The notes: a model not told the origin generated them from the sequence alone. A stretch of 64,000 nt of DNA from Hydractinia symbiolongicarpus (GCF_029227915.1 NC_079875.1:24558001-24622000), one strand, 5' to 3'. Counted from the stretch's first letter, positions 6,516 to 20,700 are shown. Program-made: numbers and translations.

Positions 6516-9500
6516 ACTTTTCTTTTTCCAAAGTTTAACAAAAGTTATTGGTTTTGGCGGACGGTGTCAATGAATGTGGCTGGTGTCTTGCAGGAGGCAG
6601 GGGAAGCTTACTCAAGGGCCCGCACCAGATCCCAAGCATGAGTGAATTTCACCAATCCTCGTGTTTCCACATTCATAGGTGTTTGTTTCAGTACAGTCGA
6701 AATCCATTAACTTTCCGATTATCCCTGTAAAGGGGAGAATGCAGAAGTTCTACAGCAGCTTCTTATTCTTTGGAGAGAAACCTCCTTTTTTAATTAAACT
6801 TTCCGTCTTAAAGGACTAGTTTTATCTGCATTGCGATGTAGTTACTCCTATTCTCTTTTTCCTGTTTCTTACACAGATCCAGTTGACTGCCAGGAAAGAC
6901 TGGTTGACACTGGGAAAGACTAGTGACTGTGGGAAAGACCACTGACGGTGGGAAAGACCATAGATCGTGAAGGCTTTTAGGTTTTGGTGACTAAAGAGTG
7001 TGTGTTCTTCATTGGTTAGGATGGGTCTTCAGTTGCAATCTCGAGACGATTGATAACTCCTTCCAAAGAATGGAGTGTGGCGGATTTCGAAGCATAAAAG
7101 TTGACTGGGTGGTGAAGTGAATTACTTGTTTAGGCTCGAGACGATATGTAATGGTTTTCTGGGTTGCCGCCGCTGGGTTCCAAGTCTACCTTTCTAAGGG
7201 GCGGTTTCTTGGTCAGCCCAAGCATTACGATACGATTTCTCAAGTGTTCATGTCTAAGGTCAGAAAGCTTTTCTGTTTCCAGGTTTGCTGCTTTTTATTC
7301 TTTGTCACAACCTTTCTAATGGCTGGGTTCCAGCTCTACCTCTCTTAGCCCTGGGCTCTGTGTCAGTAGGTAAAAGCAACAACGATACGATTTGCAGCTG
7401 TCGGCTTTTCTTTTTCCAAAGTTTAACAAAAGTTATTGGTTTTTGGCGGACGGTGTCAATGAATGTGGCTGGTGTCTTGCAGAAGGCAGGGGATGCTTAC
7501 TCAAGGGCCCGCACCAGATCCCAAGCATGAGTGAATTTCACCAATCCTCGTGTTTCCACATTCATAGGTGTTTGTTTCAGTACAGTCGAAATCCATTAAC
7601 TTTCCGATTATCCCTGTAAAGGGGAGAATGCAGAAGTTCTACAGCAGCTTCTTATTCTTTGGAGAGAAACCTCCTTTTTTTAATTAAACTTTCCGTCTTA
7701 AAAAGCTAGTTTTATCTGCATTGCGATGTAGTTACTCCTATTCTCTTTTTTCTGTTTCTTACACAGATCCAGTTGACTGCCAGGAAAGACTGGTTGACAC
7801 TGGGAAAGACTAGTGACTGTGGGAAAGACCACTGACGGTGGGAAAGACCATAGATCGTGAAGGCTTTTAGGTTTTGGTGACTGAAGAATGTGTGTTCTTC
7901 ATTGGTTAGGATGGGTCTTCAGTTGCAATCTCGAGACGAATGATAACTCCTTCCAAACTATGGAGTGTGGCGGATTTCGAAGCATAAAAGTTGACTGGGT
8001 GGTGAAGTGAATTACTTGTTTAAGCTCGAGACGATATGTAATGGTTTTCTGGGTTGCCGCCGCTGGGTTCCAAGTCTACCTTTCTAAGGGGCAGTTTCTT
8101 GGTCAGCCCAAGCATTACGATACTATTTCTCAAGTGTTCATGTCTAAGGTCAGAAAGCTTTTCTGTTTCCAGGTTTGCTGCTTTTTATTCTTTGTCACAA
8201 CCTCTCTAAGGGCTGGGTTCCAAGTCTACCTCTCTTAGCCCTGTGCTCTGTGTCAGTAGGTAAAAGCAACAACGATACGATTTGCAGCTGTTGGCTTTTC
8301 TTTTTCCAAAGTTTAACAAAAGTTATTGGTTTTGGCGGACGGTGTCAATGAATGTGGCTGGTGTCTTGCAGGAGGCAGGGGAAGCTTACTCAAGGGCCCG
8401 CACCAGATCCCAAGCATGAGTGAATTTCACCAATCCTCGTGTTTCCACATTCATAGGTGTTTGTTTCAGTACAGTCGAAATCCATTAACTTTCCGATTAT
8501 CCCTGTAAAGGGGAGAATGCAGAAGTTCTACAGCAGCTTCTTATTCTTTGGAGAGAAACCTCCTTTTTTAATTAAACTTTCCGTCTTAAAGGACTAGTTT
8601 TATCTGCATTGCGATGTAGTTACTCCTATTCTCTTTTTCCTGTTTCTTACACAGATCCAGTTGACTGCCAGGAAAGACTGGTTGACACTGGGAAAGACTA
8701 GTGACTGTGGGAAAGACCACTGACGGTGGGAAAGACCATAGATCGTGAAGGCTTTTAGGTTTTGGTGACTAAAGAGTGTGTGTTCTTCATTGGTTAGGAT
8801 GGGTCTTCAGTTGCAATCTCGAGACGATTGATAACTCCTTCCAAAGAATGGAGTGTGGCGGATTTCGAAGCATAAAAGTTGACTGGGTGGTGAAGTGAAT
8901 TACTTGTTTAGGCTCGAGACGATATGTAATGGTTTTCTGGGTTGCCGCCGCTGGGTTCCAAGTCTACCTTTCTAAGGGGCGGTTTCTTGGTCAGCCCAAG
9001 CATTACGATACGATTTCTCAAGTGTTCATGTCTAAGGTCAGAAAGCTTTTCTGTTTCCAGGTTTGCTGCTTTTTATTCTTTGTCACAACCTTTCTAATGG
9101 CTGGGTTCCAGCTCTACCTCTCTTAGCCCTGGGCTCTGTGTCAGTAGGTAAAAGCAACAACGATACGATTTGCAGCTGTCGGCTTTTCTTTTTCCAAAGT
9201 TTAACAAAAGTTATTGGTTTTTGGCGGACGGTGTCAATGAATGTGGCTGGTGTCTTGCAGAAGGCAGGGGATGCTTACTCAAGGGCCCGCACCAGATCCC
9301 AAGCATGAGTGAATTTCACCAATCCTCGTGTTTCCACATTCATAGGTGTTTGTTTCAGTACAGTCGAAATCCATTAACTTTCCGATTATCCCTGTAAAGG
9401 GGAGAATGCAGAAGTTCTACAGCAGCTTCTTATTCTTTGGAGAGAAACCTCCTTTTTTTAATTAAACTTTCCGTCTTAAAAAGCTAGTTTTATCTGCATT

Positions 9501-10100
9501 GCGATGTAGTTACTCCTATTCTCTTTTTTCTGTTTCTTACACAGATCCAGTTGACTGCCAGGAAAGACTGGTTGACACTGGGAAAGACTAGTGACTGTGG
9601 GAAAGACCACTGACGGTGGGAAAGACCATAGATCGTGAAGGCTTTTAGGTTTTGGTGACTGAAGAATGTGTGTTCTTCATTGGTTAGGATGGGTCTTCAG
9701 TTGCAATCTCGAGACGAATGATAACTCCTTCCAAACTATGGAGTGTGGCGGATTTCGAATCATAAAAGTTGACTGGGTGGTGAAGTGAATTACTTGTTTA
9801 AGCTCGAGACGATATGTAATGGTTTTCTGGGTTGCCGCCGCTGGGTTCCAAGTCTACCTTTCTAAGGGGCAGTTTCTTGGTCAGCCCAAGCATTACGATA
9901 CTATTTCTCAAGTGTTCATGTCTAAGGTCAGAAAGCTTTTCTGTTTCCAGGTTTGCTGCTTTTTATTCTTTGTCACAACCTCTCTAAGGGCTGGGTTCCA
10001 AGTCTACCTCTCTTAGCCCTGTGCTCTGTGTCAGTAGGTAAAAGCAACAACGATACGATTTGCAGCTGTTGGCTTTTCTTTTTCCAAAGTTTAACAAAAG
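6516..10100 (+). repeat. Dimeric higher-order repeat, 1778-bp period, two copies
   Basis: Monomer variants repeat at 1778 bp. TAGGCTCGAG, TCTAATGGCTGGGTTCCAGC and GCAGAAGGCAGG occur in the monomers phased at 7151 and 8929. GGCAGTTTC with CTGTGCTCTG occurs in those at 8041 and 9819. GGGGAAGCTTACTC occurs in the 3' parts of the monomers phased at 6249 and 8041. The match ends near 10.1 kb, where the monomer phased at 9819 switches to the other subtype. Confidence 0.85.
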
Positions 10101-10610
10101 TTATTGGTTTTTGGCGGACGGTGTCAATGAATGTGGCTGGTGTCTTGCAGAAGGCAGGGGATGCTTACTCAAGGGCCCGCACCAGATCCCAAGCATGAGT
10201 GAATTTCACCAATCCTCGTGTTTCCACATTCATAGGTGTTTGTTTCAGTACAGTCGAAATCCATTAACTTTCCGATTATCCCTGTAAAGGGGAGAATGCA
10301 GAAGTTCTACAGCAGCTTCTTATTCTTTGGAGAGAAACCTCCTTTTTTTAATTAAACTTTCCGTCTTAAAAAGCTAGTTTTATCTGCATTGCGATGTAGT
10401 TACTCCTATTCTCTTTTTTCTGTTTCTTACACAGATCCAGTTGACTGCCAGGAAAGACTGGTTGACACTGGGAAAGACTAGTGACTGTGGGAAAGACCAC
10501 TGACGGTGGGAAAGACCATAGATCGTGAAGGCTTTTAGGTTTTGGTGACTGAAGAGTGTGTGTTCTTCATTGGTTAGGATGGGTCTTCAATTGCAATCTC
10601 CAGACGATTG

Positions 10611-13600
10611 ATAACTCCTTCCAAAGAATGGAGTGTTGCGGATTTCGAAGCATAAAAGTTGACTGAGTGGTGAAGTGAATTACTTGTTTAAGCTCGAGAC
10701 GATATGTAATGGTTTTCTGGGTTGCTGCCGCTGGGTTCCAAGTCTACCTTTCTAAGGGGCGGTTTCTTGGTCAGCCCAAGCATTACGATACGATTTCTCA
10801 AGTGTTCATGTCTAAGGTCAGAAAGCTTTTCTGTTTCCAGGTTTGCTGCTTTTTATTTTTTGTCACAACCTCTCTAAGGGCTGGGTTCCAAGTCTACCTC
10901 TCTTAGCCCTGGGCTCTGTGTCAGTAGGTAAAAGCAACAACGATACGATTTGCAGCTGTCGACTTTTCTTTTTCCAAAGTTTAACAAAAGTTATTGGTTT
11001 TGGCGGACGGTGTCAATGAATGTGGCTGGTGTCTTGCAGGAGGCAGGGGATGCTTACTCAAGGGCCCGCACCAGATCCCAAGCATGTGTGAATTTCACCA
11101 ATCCTCGTGTTTCCACATTCATAGGTGTTTGTTTCAGTACAGTCGAAATCCATTAACTTTCCGATTATCCCTGTAAAGGGGAGAATGCAGAAGTTCTTCA
11201 GCAGCTTCTTATTCTTTGGAGAGAAACCTCCTTTTTTTAATTAAACTTTCCGTCTTAAAAGACTAGTTTTATCTGCATTGCGATGTAGTTACTCCTATTC
11301 TCTTTTTCCTGTTTCTTACACAGATCCAGTTGACTGCCAGGAAAGACTGGTTGACACTGGGAAAGACTAGTGACTGTGGGAAAGACCACTGACGGTGGGA
11401 AAGACCATAGATCGTGAAGGCTTTTAGGTTTTGGTGACTGAAGAGTGTGTGTTCTTCATTGGTTAGGATGGGTCTTCAGTTGCTATCTCGAGACGATTGA
11501 TAACTCCTTCCAAAGAATGGAGTGTTGCGGATTTCGAATCATAAAAGTTGGTTGGGTGGAGAAGTGAATTACTTGTTTAAGCTCGAGACGATATGTAATG
11601 GTTTTCTGGGTTGCCGCCGCTGGGTTCCAAGTCTACCTTTCTAAGGGGCGGTTTCTTGGTCAGCCCAAGCATTACGATACGATTTCTCAAGTGTTCATGT
11701 CTAAGGTCAAAAAGCTTTTCTGTTTCCAGGTTTGCTGCTTTTTATTCTTTGTCACAACCTGTCTAAGGGCTGGGTTCCAAGTCTACCTCTCTTAGCCCTG
11801 GGCTCTGTGTCAGTAGGTAAAAGCAACAACGATACGATTTGCAGCTGTCGACTTTTCTTTTTCCGAAGTTTAACAAAAGTTATTGGTTTTGGCGGACGGT
11901 GTCAATGAATGTGGCTGGTGTCTAGCAGGAGGCAGGGGATGCTTACTCAAGGGCCCGCACCAGATCCCAAGCATGAGTGAATTTCACCAATCCTCATGTT
12001 TCCACATTCATAGGTGTTTGTTTCAGTGCAGTCGAAATCCATTAACTTTCCGATTATCCCTGTAAAGGGGAGAATGCAGAAGTTCTCCAGCAGCTTCTTA
12101 TTCTTTGGAGAGAAACCGCCTTTTTTAAATTAAACTTTCAGTCTTAAAAGACTAGTTTTATCTGCATTGCGATGTAGTTACTCCTATTCTCTTTTTCTTG
12201 TTTCTTACACAGATCCAGTTGACTGCCAGGAAAGACTGGTTGACACTGGGAAAGACTAGTGACTGTGGGAAAGACCACTGACGGTGGGAAAGACCATAGA
12301 TCGTGAAGGCTTTTAGGTTTTGGTGACTGAAGAGTGTGTGTTCTTCATTGGTTAGGATGGGTCTTCAGTTGCTATCTCGAGACGATTGATAACTCCTTCC
12401 AAAGAATGGAGTGTTGCGGATTTCGAATCATAAAAGTTGATTGGGTGGAGAAGTGAATTACTTGTTTAAGCTCGAGACGATATGTAATGGTTTTCTGGGT
12501 TGCCGCCGCTGGGTTCCAAGTCTACCTTTCTAAGGGGCGGTTTCTTGGTCAGCCCAAGCATTACGATACGATTTCTCAAGTTTTCATGTCTAAGGTCAAA
12601 AAGCTTTTCTGTTTCCAGGTTTGCTGCTTTTTATTCTTTGTCACAACCTGTCTAAGGGCTGGGTTCCAAGTCTACCTCTCTTAGCCCTGGGCTCTGTGTC
12701 AGTAGGTAAAAGCAACAACGATACGATTTGCAGCTGTCGACTTTTCTTTTTCCTAAGTTTAACAAAAGTTATTGGTTTTGGCGGACGGTGTCAATGAATG
12801 TGGCTGGTGTCTAGCAGGAGGCAGGGGATGCTTACTCAAGGGCCCGCACCAGATCCCAAGCATGAGTGAATTTCACCAATCCTCATGTTTCCACATTCAT
12901 AGGTGTTTGTTTCAGTGCAGTCGAAATCCATTAACTTTCCGATTATCCCTGTAAAGGGGAGAATGCAGAAGTTCTCCAGCAGCTTCTTATTCTTTGGAGA
13001 GAAACCGCCTTTTTTTAATTAAACTTTCAGTCTTAAAAGACTAGTTTTATCTGCATTGCGATGTAGTTACTCCTATTCTCTTTTTCTTGTTTCTTACACA
13101 TATCCAGTTGACTGCCAGGAAAGACTGGTTGACACTGGGAAAGACTAGTGACTGTGGGAAAGACCACTGACGGTGGGAAAGACCATAGATCGTGAAGGCT
13201 TTTAGGTTTTGGTGACTGAAGAGTGTGTGTTCTTCATTGGTTAGGATGGGTCTTCAATTGCAATCTTCAGACGATTGATAACTCCTTCCAAAGAATGGAG
13301 TGTTGCGGATTTCGAAGCATAAAAGTTGACTGGGTGGTGAAGTGAATTACTTGTTTAAGCTCGAGACGATATGTAATGGTTTTCTGGGTTGCCGCCGCTG
13401 GGTTGCCGCCGCTGGGTTCCAAGTCTACCTTTCTAAGGGGCAGTTTCTTGATCAGCCCAAGCATTACGATACTATTTCTCAAGTGTTCATGTCTAAGGTC
13501 AAAAAGCTTTTCTGTTTCCAGGTTTGCTGCTTTTTATTCTTTGTCACAACCTGTCTAAGGGCTGGGTTCCAAGTCTACCTCTCTTAGCCCTGGGCTCTGT

Positions 13601-16600
13601 GTCAGCAGGTAAAAGCAACAACGATACGATTTGCAGCTGTCGACTTTTTTTTTCCAAAGTTTAACAAAAGTTATTGGTTTTGGCGGACGGTGTCAATGAA
13701 TGTGGCTGGTGTCTTGCAGGAGGCAGGGGATGCTTACTCAAGGGCCCGCACCAGATCCCAAGCATGAGTGAATTTCACCAATCCTCGTGTTTCCACCATC
13801 ATAGGTGTTTGTTTCAGTACAGTCGAAATCCATTAACTTTCCGATTATTCCTGTAAAGGGGAGAATGCAGAAGTTCTCCAGCAGCTTCTTATTCTTTGGA
13901 GAGAAACTGCCTTTTTTAATTAAACTTTCAGTCTTAAAAGACTAGTTTTATCTGCATTGCAATGTAGTTACTCCTATTCTCTTTTTCCTGTTTCTTACAC
14001 AGATCCAGTTGACTGCCAGGAAAGACTGGTTGACACTGGGAAAGACTAGTGACTGTGGGAAAGGCCACTGACGGTGGGAAAGACCATAGATCGTGAAGGC
14101 TTTTAGGTTTTGGTGACTGAAGAGTGTGTGTTCTTTATTGGTTAGGATGGGTCTTCAATTGCAATCTCCAGACGATTGATAACTCCTTCCAAAGAATGGA
14201 GTGTTGCGGATTTCGAAGCATAAAAGTTGACTGGGTGGTGAAGTGAATTACTTGTTTAAGCTCGAGACGATATGTAATGGTTTTCTGGGTTGCTGCCGCT
14301 GGGTTCCAAGTCTACCTTTCTAAGGGGCGGTTTCTTGGTCAGCCCAAGCATTACGATACGATTTCTCAAGTGTTCATGTCTAAGGTCAGAAAGCTTTTCT
14401 GTTTCCAGGTTTGCTGCTTTTTATTCTTTGTCACAACCTCTCTAAGGGCTGGGTTCCAAGTCTACCTCTCTTAGCCCTGGGCTCTGTGTCAGTAGGTAAA
14501 AGCAACAACGATACGATTTGCAGCTGTCGACTTTTCTTTTTCCAAAGTTTAACAAAAGTTATTGGTTTTGGCGGACGGTGTCAATGAATGTGGCTGGTGT
14601 CTTGCAGGAGGCAGGGGATGCTTACTCAAGGGCCCGCACCAGATCCCAAGCATGTGTGAATTTCACCAATCCTCGTGTTTCCACATTCATAGGTGTTTGT
14701 TTCAGTACAGTCGAAATCCATTAACTTTCCGATTATCCCTGTAAAGGGGAGAATGCAGAAGTTCTTCAGCAGCTTCTTATTCTTTGGAGAGAAACCTCCT
14801 TTTTTTAATTAAACTTTCCGTCTTAAAAGACTAGTTTTATCTGCATTGCGATGTAGTTACTCCTATTCTCTTTTTCCTGTTTCTTACACAGATCCAGTTG
14901 ACTGCCAGGAAAGACTGGTTGACACTGGGAAAGACTAGTGACTGTGGGAAAGACCACTGACGGTGGGAAAGACCATAGATCGTGAAGGCTTTTAGGTTTT
15001 GGTGACTGAAGAGTGTGTGTTCTTCATTGGTTAGGATGGGTCTTCAGTTGCTATCTCGAGACGATTGATAACTCCTTCCAAAGAATGGAGTGTTGCGGAT
15101 TTCGAATCATAAAAGTTGGTTGGGTGGAGAAGTGAATTACTTGTTTAAGCTCGAGACGATATGTAATGGTTTTCTGGGTTGCCGCCGCTGGGTTCCAAGT
15201 CTACCTTTCTAAGGGGCGGTTTCTTGGTCAGCCCAAGCATTACGATACGATTTCTCAAGTGTTCATGTCTAAGGTCAAAAAGCTTTTCTGTTTCCAGGTT
15301 TGCTGCTTTTTATTCTTTGTCACAACCTGTCTAAGGGCTGGGTTCCAAGTCTACCTCTCTTAGCCCTGGGCTCTGTGTCAGTAGGTAAAAGCAACAACGA
15401 TACGATTTGCAGCTGTCGACTTTTCTTTTTCCGAAGTTTAACAAAAGTTATTGGTTTTGGCGGACGGTGTCAATGAATGTGGCTGGTGTCTAGCAGGAGG
15501 CAGGGGATGCTTACTCAAGGGCCCGCACCAGATCCCAAGCATGAGTGAATTTCACCAATCCTCATGTTTCCACATTCATAGGTGTTTGTTTCAGTGCAGT
15601 CGAAATCCATTAACTTTCCGATTATCCCTGTAAAGGGGAGAATGCAGAAGTTCTCCAGCAGCTTCTTATTCTTTGGAGAGAAACCGCCTTTTTTAAATTA
15701 AACTTTCAGTCTTAAAAGACTAGTTTTATCTGCATTGCGATGTAGTTACTCCTATTCTCTTTTTCTTGTTTCTTACACAGATCCAGTTGACTGCCAGGAA
15801 AGACTGGTTGACACTGGGAAAGACTAGTGACTGTGGGAAAGACCACTGACGGTGGGAAAGACCATAGATCGTGAAGGCTTTTAGGTTTTGGTGACTGAAG
15901 AGTGTGTGTTCTTCATTGGTTAGGATGGGTCTTCAGTTGCTATCTCGAGACGATTGATAACTCCTTCCAAAGAATGGAGTGTTGCGGATTTCGAATCATA
16001 AAAGTTGATTGGGTGGAGAAGTGAATTACTTGTTTAAGCTCGAGACGATATGTAATGGTTTTCTGGGTTGCCGCCGCTGGGTTCCAAGTCTACCTTTCTA
16101 AGGGGCGGTTTCTTGGTCAGCCCAAGCATTACGATACGATTTCTCAAGTGTTCATGTCTAAGGTCAAAAAGCTTTTCTGTTTCCAGGTTTGCTGCTTTTT
16201 ATTCTTTGTCACAACCTGTCTAAGGGCTGGGTTCCAAGTCTACCTCTCTTAGCCCTGGGCTCTGTGTCAGTAGGTAAAAGCAACAACGATACGATTTGCA
16301 GCTGTCGACTTTTCTTTTTCCTAAGTTTAACAAAAGTTATTGGTTTTGGCGGACGGTGTCAATGAATGTGGCTGGTGTCTAGCAGGAGGCAGGGGATGCT
16401 TACTCAAGGGCCCGCACCAGATCCCAAGCATGAGTGAATTTCACCAATCCTCATGTTTCCACATTCATAGGTGTTTGTTTCAGTGCAGTCGAAATCCATT
16501 AACTTTCCGATTATCCCTGTAAAGGGGAGAATGCAGAAGTTCTCCAGCAGCTTCTTATTCTTTGGAGAGAAACCGCCTTTTTTTAATTAAACTTTCAGTC

Positions 16601-17746
16601 TTAAAAGACTAGTTTTATCTGCATTGCGATGTAGTTACTCCTATTCTCTTTTTCTTGTTTCTTACACATATCCAGTTGACTGCCAGGAAAGACTGGTTGA
16701 CACTGGGAAAGACTAGTGACTGTGGGAAAGACCACTGACGGTGGGAAAGACCATAGATCGTGAAGGCTTTTAGGTTTTGGTGACTGAAGAGTGTGTGTTC
16801 TTCATTGGTTAGGATGGGTCTTCAATTGCAATCTTCAGACGATTGATAACTCCTTCCAAAGAATGGAGTGTTGCGGATTTCGAAGCATAAAAGTTGACTG
16901 GGTGGTGAAGTGAATTACTTGTTTAAGCTCGAGACGATATGTAATGGTTTTCTGGGTTGCCGCCGCTGGGTTGCCGCCGCTGGGTTCCAAGTCTACCTTT
17001 CTAAGGGGCAGTTTCTTGATCAGCCCAAGCATTACGATACTATTTCTCAAGTGTTCATGTCTAAGGTCAAAAAGCTTTTCTGTTTCCAGGTTTGCTGCTT
17101 TTTATTCTTTGTCACAACCTGTCTAAGGGCTGGGTTCCAAGTCTACCTCTCTTAGCCCTGGGCTCTGTGTCAGCAGGTAAAAGCAACAACGATACGATTT
17201 GCAGCTGTCGACTTTTTTTTTCCAAAGTTTAACAAAAGTTATTGGTTTTGGCGGACGGTGTCAATGAATGTGGCTGGTGTCTTGCAGGAGGCAGGGGATG
17301 CTTACTCAAGGGCCCGCACCAGATCCCAAGCATGAGTGAATTTCACCAATCCTCGTGTTTCCACCATCATAGGTGTTTGTTTCAGTACAGTCGAAATCCA
17401 TTAACTTTCCGATTATCCCTGTAAAGGGGAGAATGCAGAAGTTCTCCAGCAGCTTCTTATTCTTTGGAGAGAAACTGCCTTTTTTAATTAAACTTTCAGT
17501 CTTAAAAGACTAGTTTTATCTGCATTGCAATGTAGTTACTCCTATTCTCTTTTTCCTGTTTCTTACACAGATCCAGTTGACTGCCAGGAAAGACTGGTTG
17601 ACACTGGGAAAGACTAGTGACTGTGGGAAAGGCCACTGACGGTGGGAAAGACCATAGATCGTGAAGGCTTTTAGGTTTTGGTGACTGAAGAGTGTGTGTT
17701 CTTTATTGGTTAGGATGGGTCTTCAATTGCAATCTCCAGACGATTG
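10611..17746 (+). repeat. Tetrameric higher-order repeat, 3568 bp, two tandem copies
   Basis: Copy 1 is 10611-14178 and copy 2 is 14179-17746. The four monomers are distinguishable: (1) GTTGCTGCCGC with CATGTGTGAATTTC; (2) and (3) GTCAAAAAGC, CCTGTCTAAG, GTCTAGCAGG and CAGTGCAGTCG; (4) the 14-bp duplication with TTGATCAGCCC and CCACCATCATAGG. Landmarks are offset by exactly 3568 bp throughout (10709/14277, 11598/15166, 12487/16055, 13376/16944), and I see only isolated differences, for example TTATTCCTG against TTATCCCTG near 13850/17417. This points to a recent duplication. Confidence 0.92.
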
Positions 17747-20700
17747 ATAACTCCTTCCAAAGAATGGAGTGTTGCGGATTTCGAAGCATAAAAGTTGACT
17801 GGGTGGTGAAGTGAATTACTTGTTTAAGCTCGAGACGATATGTAATGGTTTTCTGGGTTGCTGCCGCTGGGTTCCAAGTCTACCTTTCTAAGGGGCGGTT
17901 TCTTGGTCAGCCCAAGCATTACGATACGATTTCTCAAGTGTTCATGTCTAAGGTCAGAAAGCTTTTCTGTTTCCAGGTTTGCTGCTTTTTATTCTTTGTC
18001 ACAACCTCTCTAAGGGCTGGGTTCCAAGTCTACCTCTCTTAGCCCTGGGCTCTGTGTCAGTAGGTAAAAGCAACAACGATACGATTTGCAGCTGTCGACT
18101 TTTCTTTTTCCAAAGTTTAACAAAAGTTATTGGTTTTGGCGGACGGTGTCAATGAATGTGGCTGGTGTCTTGCAGGAGGCAGGGGATGCTTACTCAAGGG
18201 CCCGCACCAGATCCCAAGCATGAGTGAATTTCACCAATCCTCGTGTTTCCACCATCATAGGTGTTTGTTTCAGTACAGTCGAAATCCATTAACTTTTCGA
18301 TTATCCCTGTAAAGGGGCGAATGCAGAAGTTCTTCAGCAGCTTCTTATTCTTTGGAGAGAAACCTCCTTTTTTTAATTAAACTTTCCGTCTTAAAAGACT
18401 AGTTTTATCTGCATTGCGATGTAGTTACTCCTATTCTCTTTTTCCTGTTTCTTACACAGATCCAGTTGACTGCCAGGAAAGACTGGTTGACACTGGGAAA
18501 GACTAGTGACTGTGGGAAAGACCACTGACGGTGGGAAAGACCATAGATCGTGAAGGCTTTTAGGTTTTGGTGACTGAAGAGTGTGTGTTCTTCATTGGTT
18601 AGGATGGGTCTTCAGTTGCTATCTCGAGACGATTGATAACTCCTTCCAAAGAATGGAGTGTTGCGGATTTCGAATCATAAAAGTTGACTGGGTGGTGAAG
18701 TGAATTACTTGTTTAAGCTCGAGACGATATGTAATGGTTTTCTGGGTTGCCGCCGCTGGGTTCCAAGTCTACCTTTCTAAGGGGCGGTTTCTTGATCAGC
18801 CCATGCATTACGATACGATTTCTCAAGTGTTCATGTCTAAGGTCAGGAAGCTTTTCTGTTTCCAGGTTTGCTGCTTTTTATTCTTTGTCACAACCTCTCT
18901 AAGGGCTGGGTTCCAAGTCTACCTCTCTTAGCCCTGGGCTCTGTGTCAGTAGGTAAAAGCAACAACGATACGATTTGCAGCTGTCGACTTTTCTTTTTCC
19001 TAAGTTTAACAAAAGTTATTGGTTTTGGCGGACGGTGTCAATGAATGTGGCTGGTGTCTTGCAGGAGGCAGGGGATGCTTACTCAACGGCCGGCACCAGA
19101 TCCCAAGCATGAGTGAATTTCACCAATCCTCATGTTTCCACATTCACAGGTGTTTGTTTCAGTACAGTCGAAATTCATTAATTTTCCGATTATCCCTGTA
19201 AAGGGGAGAATGCAGAAGTTCTCCAGCAGCTTCTTATTCTTTGGAGAGAAACTGCCTTTTTTAATTAAACTTTCAGTCTTAAAAGACTAGTTTTATCTGC
19301 ATTGCAATGTAGTTACTCCTATTCTCTTTTTCCTGTTTCTTACACAGATCCAGTTGACTGCCAGGAAAGACTGGTTGACACTGGGAAAGACTAGTGACTG
19401 TGGGAAAGGCCACTGACGGTGGGAAACACCTTAGATCGTGAAGGCTTTTAGGTTTTGGTGACTGAAGAGTGTGTGTTCTTTATTGGTTAGGATGGGTCTT
19501 CAATTGCAATCTCCAGACGATTGATAACTCCTTCCAAAGAATGGAGTGTTGCGGATTTCGAAGCATAAAAGTTGACTGGGTGGTGAAGTGAATTACTTGT
19601 TTAAGCTCGAGACGATATGTAATGGTTTTCTGGGTTGCTGCCGCTGGGTTCCAAGTCTACCTTTCTAAGGGGCGGTTTCTTGGTCAGCCCAAGCATTACG
19701 ATACGATTTCTCAAGTGTTCATGTCTAAGGTCAGAAAGCTTTTCTGTTTCCAGGTTTGCTGCTTTTTATTCTTTGTCACAACCTCTCTAAGGGCTGGGTT
19801 CCAAGTCTACCTCTCTTAGCCTTGGGCTCTGTGTCAGTAGGTAAAAGCAACAACGATACGATTTGCAGCTGTCGACTTTTCTTTTTCCAAAGTTTAACAA
19901 AAGTTATTGGTTTTGGCGGACGGTGTCAATGAATGTGGCTGGTGTCTTGCAGGAGGCAGGGGATGCTTACTCAAGGGCCCGCACCAGATCCCAAACATGA
20001 GTGAATTTCACCAATCCTCGTGTTTCCACCATCATAGGTGTTTGTTTCAGTACAGTCGAAATCCATTAACTTTTCGATTATCCCTGTAAAGGGGCGAATG
20101 CAGAAGTTCTTCAGCAGCTTCTTATTCTTTGGAGAGAAACCTCCTTTTTTTAATTAAACTTTCCGTCTTAAAAGACTAGTTTTATCTGCATTGCGATGTA
20201 GTTACTCCTATTCTCTTTTTCCTGTTTCTTACACAGATCCAGTTGACTGCCAGGAAAGACTGGTTGACACTGGGAAAGACTAGTGACTGTGGGAAAGACC
20301 ACTGACGGTGGGAAAGACCATAGATCGTGAAGGCTTTTAGGTTTTGGTGACTGAAGAGTGTGTGTTCTTCATTGGTTAGGATGGGTCTTCAGTTGCTATC
20401 TCGAGACGATTGATAACTCCTTCCAAAGAATGGAGTGTTGCGGATTTCGAATCATAAAAGTTGACTGGGTGGTGAAGTGAATTACTTGTTTAAGCTCGAG
20501 ACGATATGTAATGGTTTTCTGGGTTGCCGCCGCTGGGTTCCAAGTCTACCTTTCTAAGGGGCGGTTTCTTGGTCAGCCCATGCATTACGATACGATTTCT
20601 CAAGTGTTCATGTCTAAGGTCAGAAAGCTTTTCTGTTTCCAGGTTTGCTGCTTTTTATTCTTTGTCACAACCTCTCTAAGGGCTGGGTTCCAAGTCTACC

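Noticed and set aside
7151-7348. A 65-codon ATG-started ORF with a hydrophobic stretch that recurs in many monomers
   Set aside because: A single-base difference (GGGTTGCCGCCGC against GGGTTGCGCCGC) throws it into another frame in many monomers, and the 14-bp duplication does so in others. Substitutions between monomers change amino acids freely. It persists because the DNA is homogenised, not because a protein is conserved.
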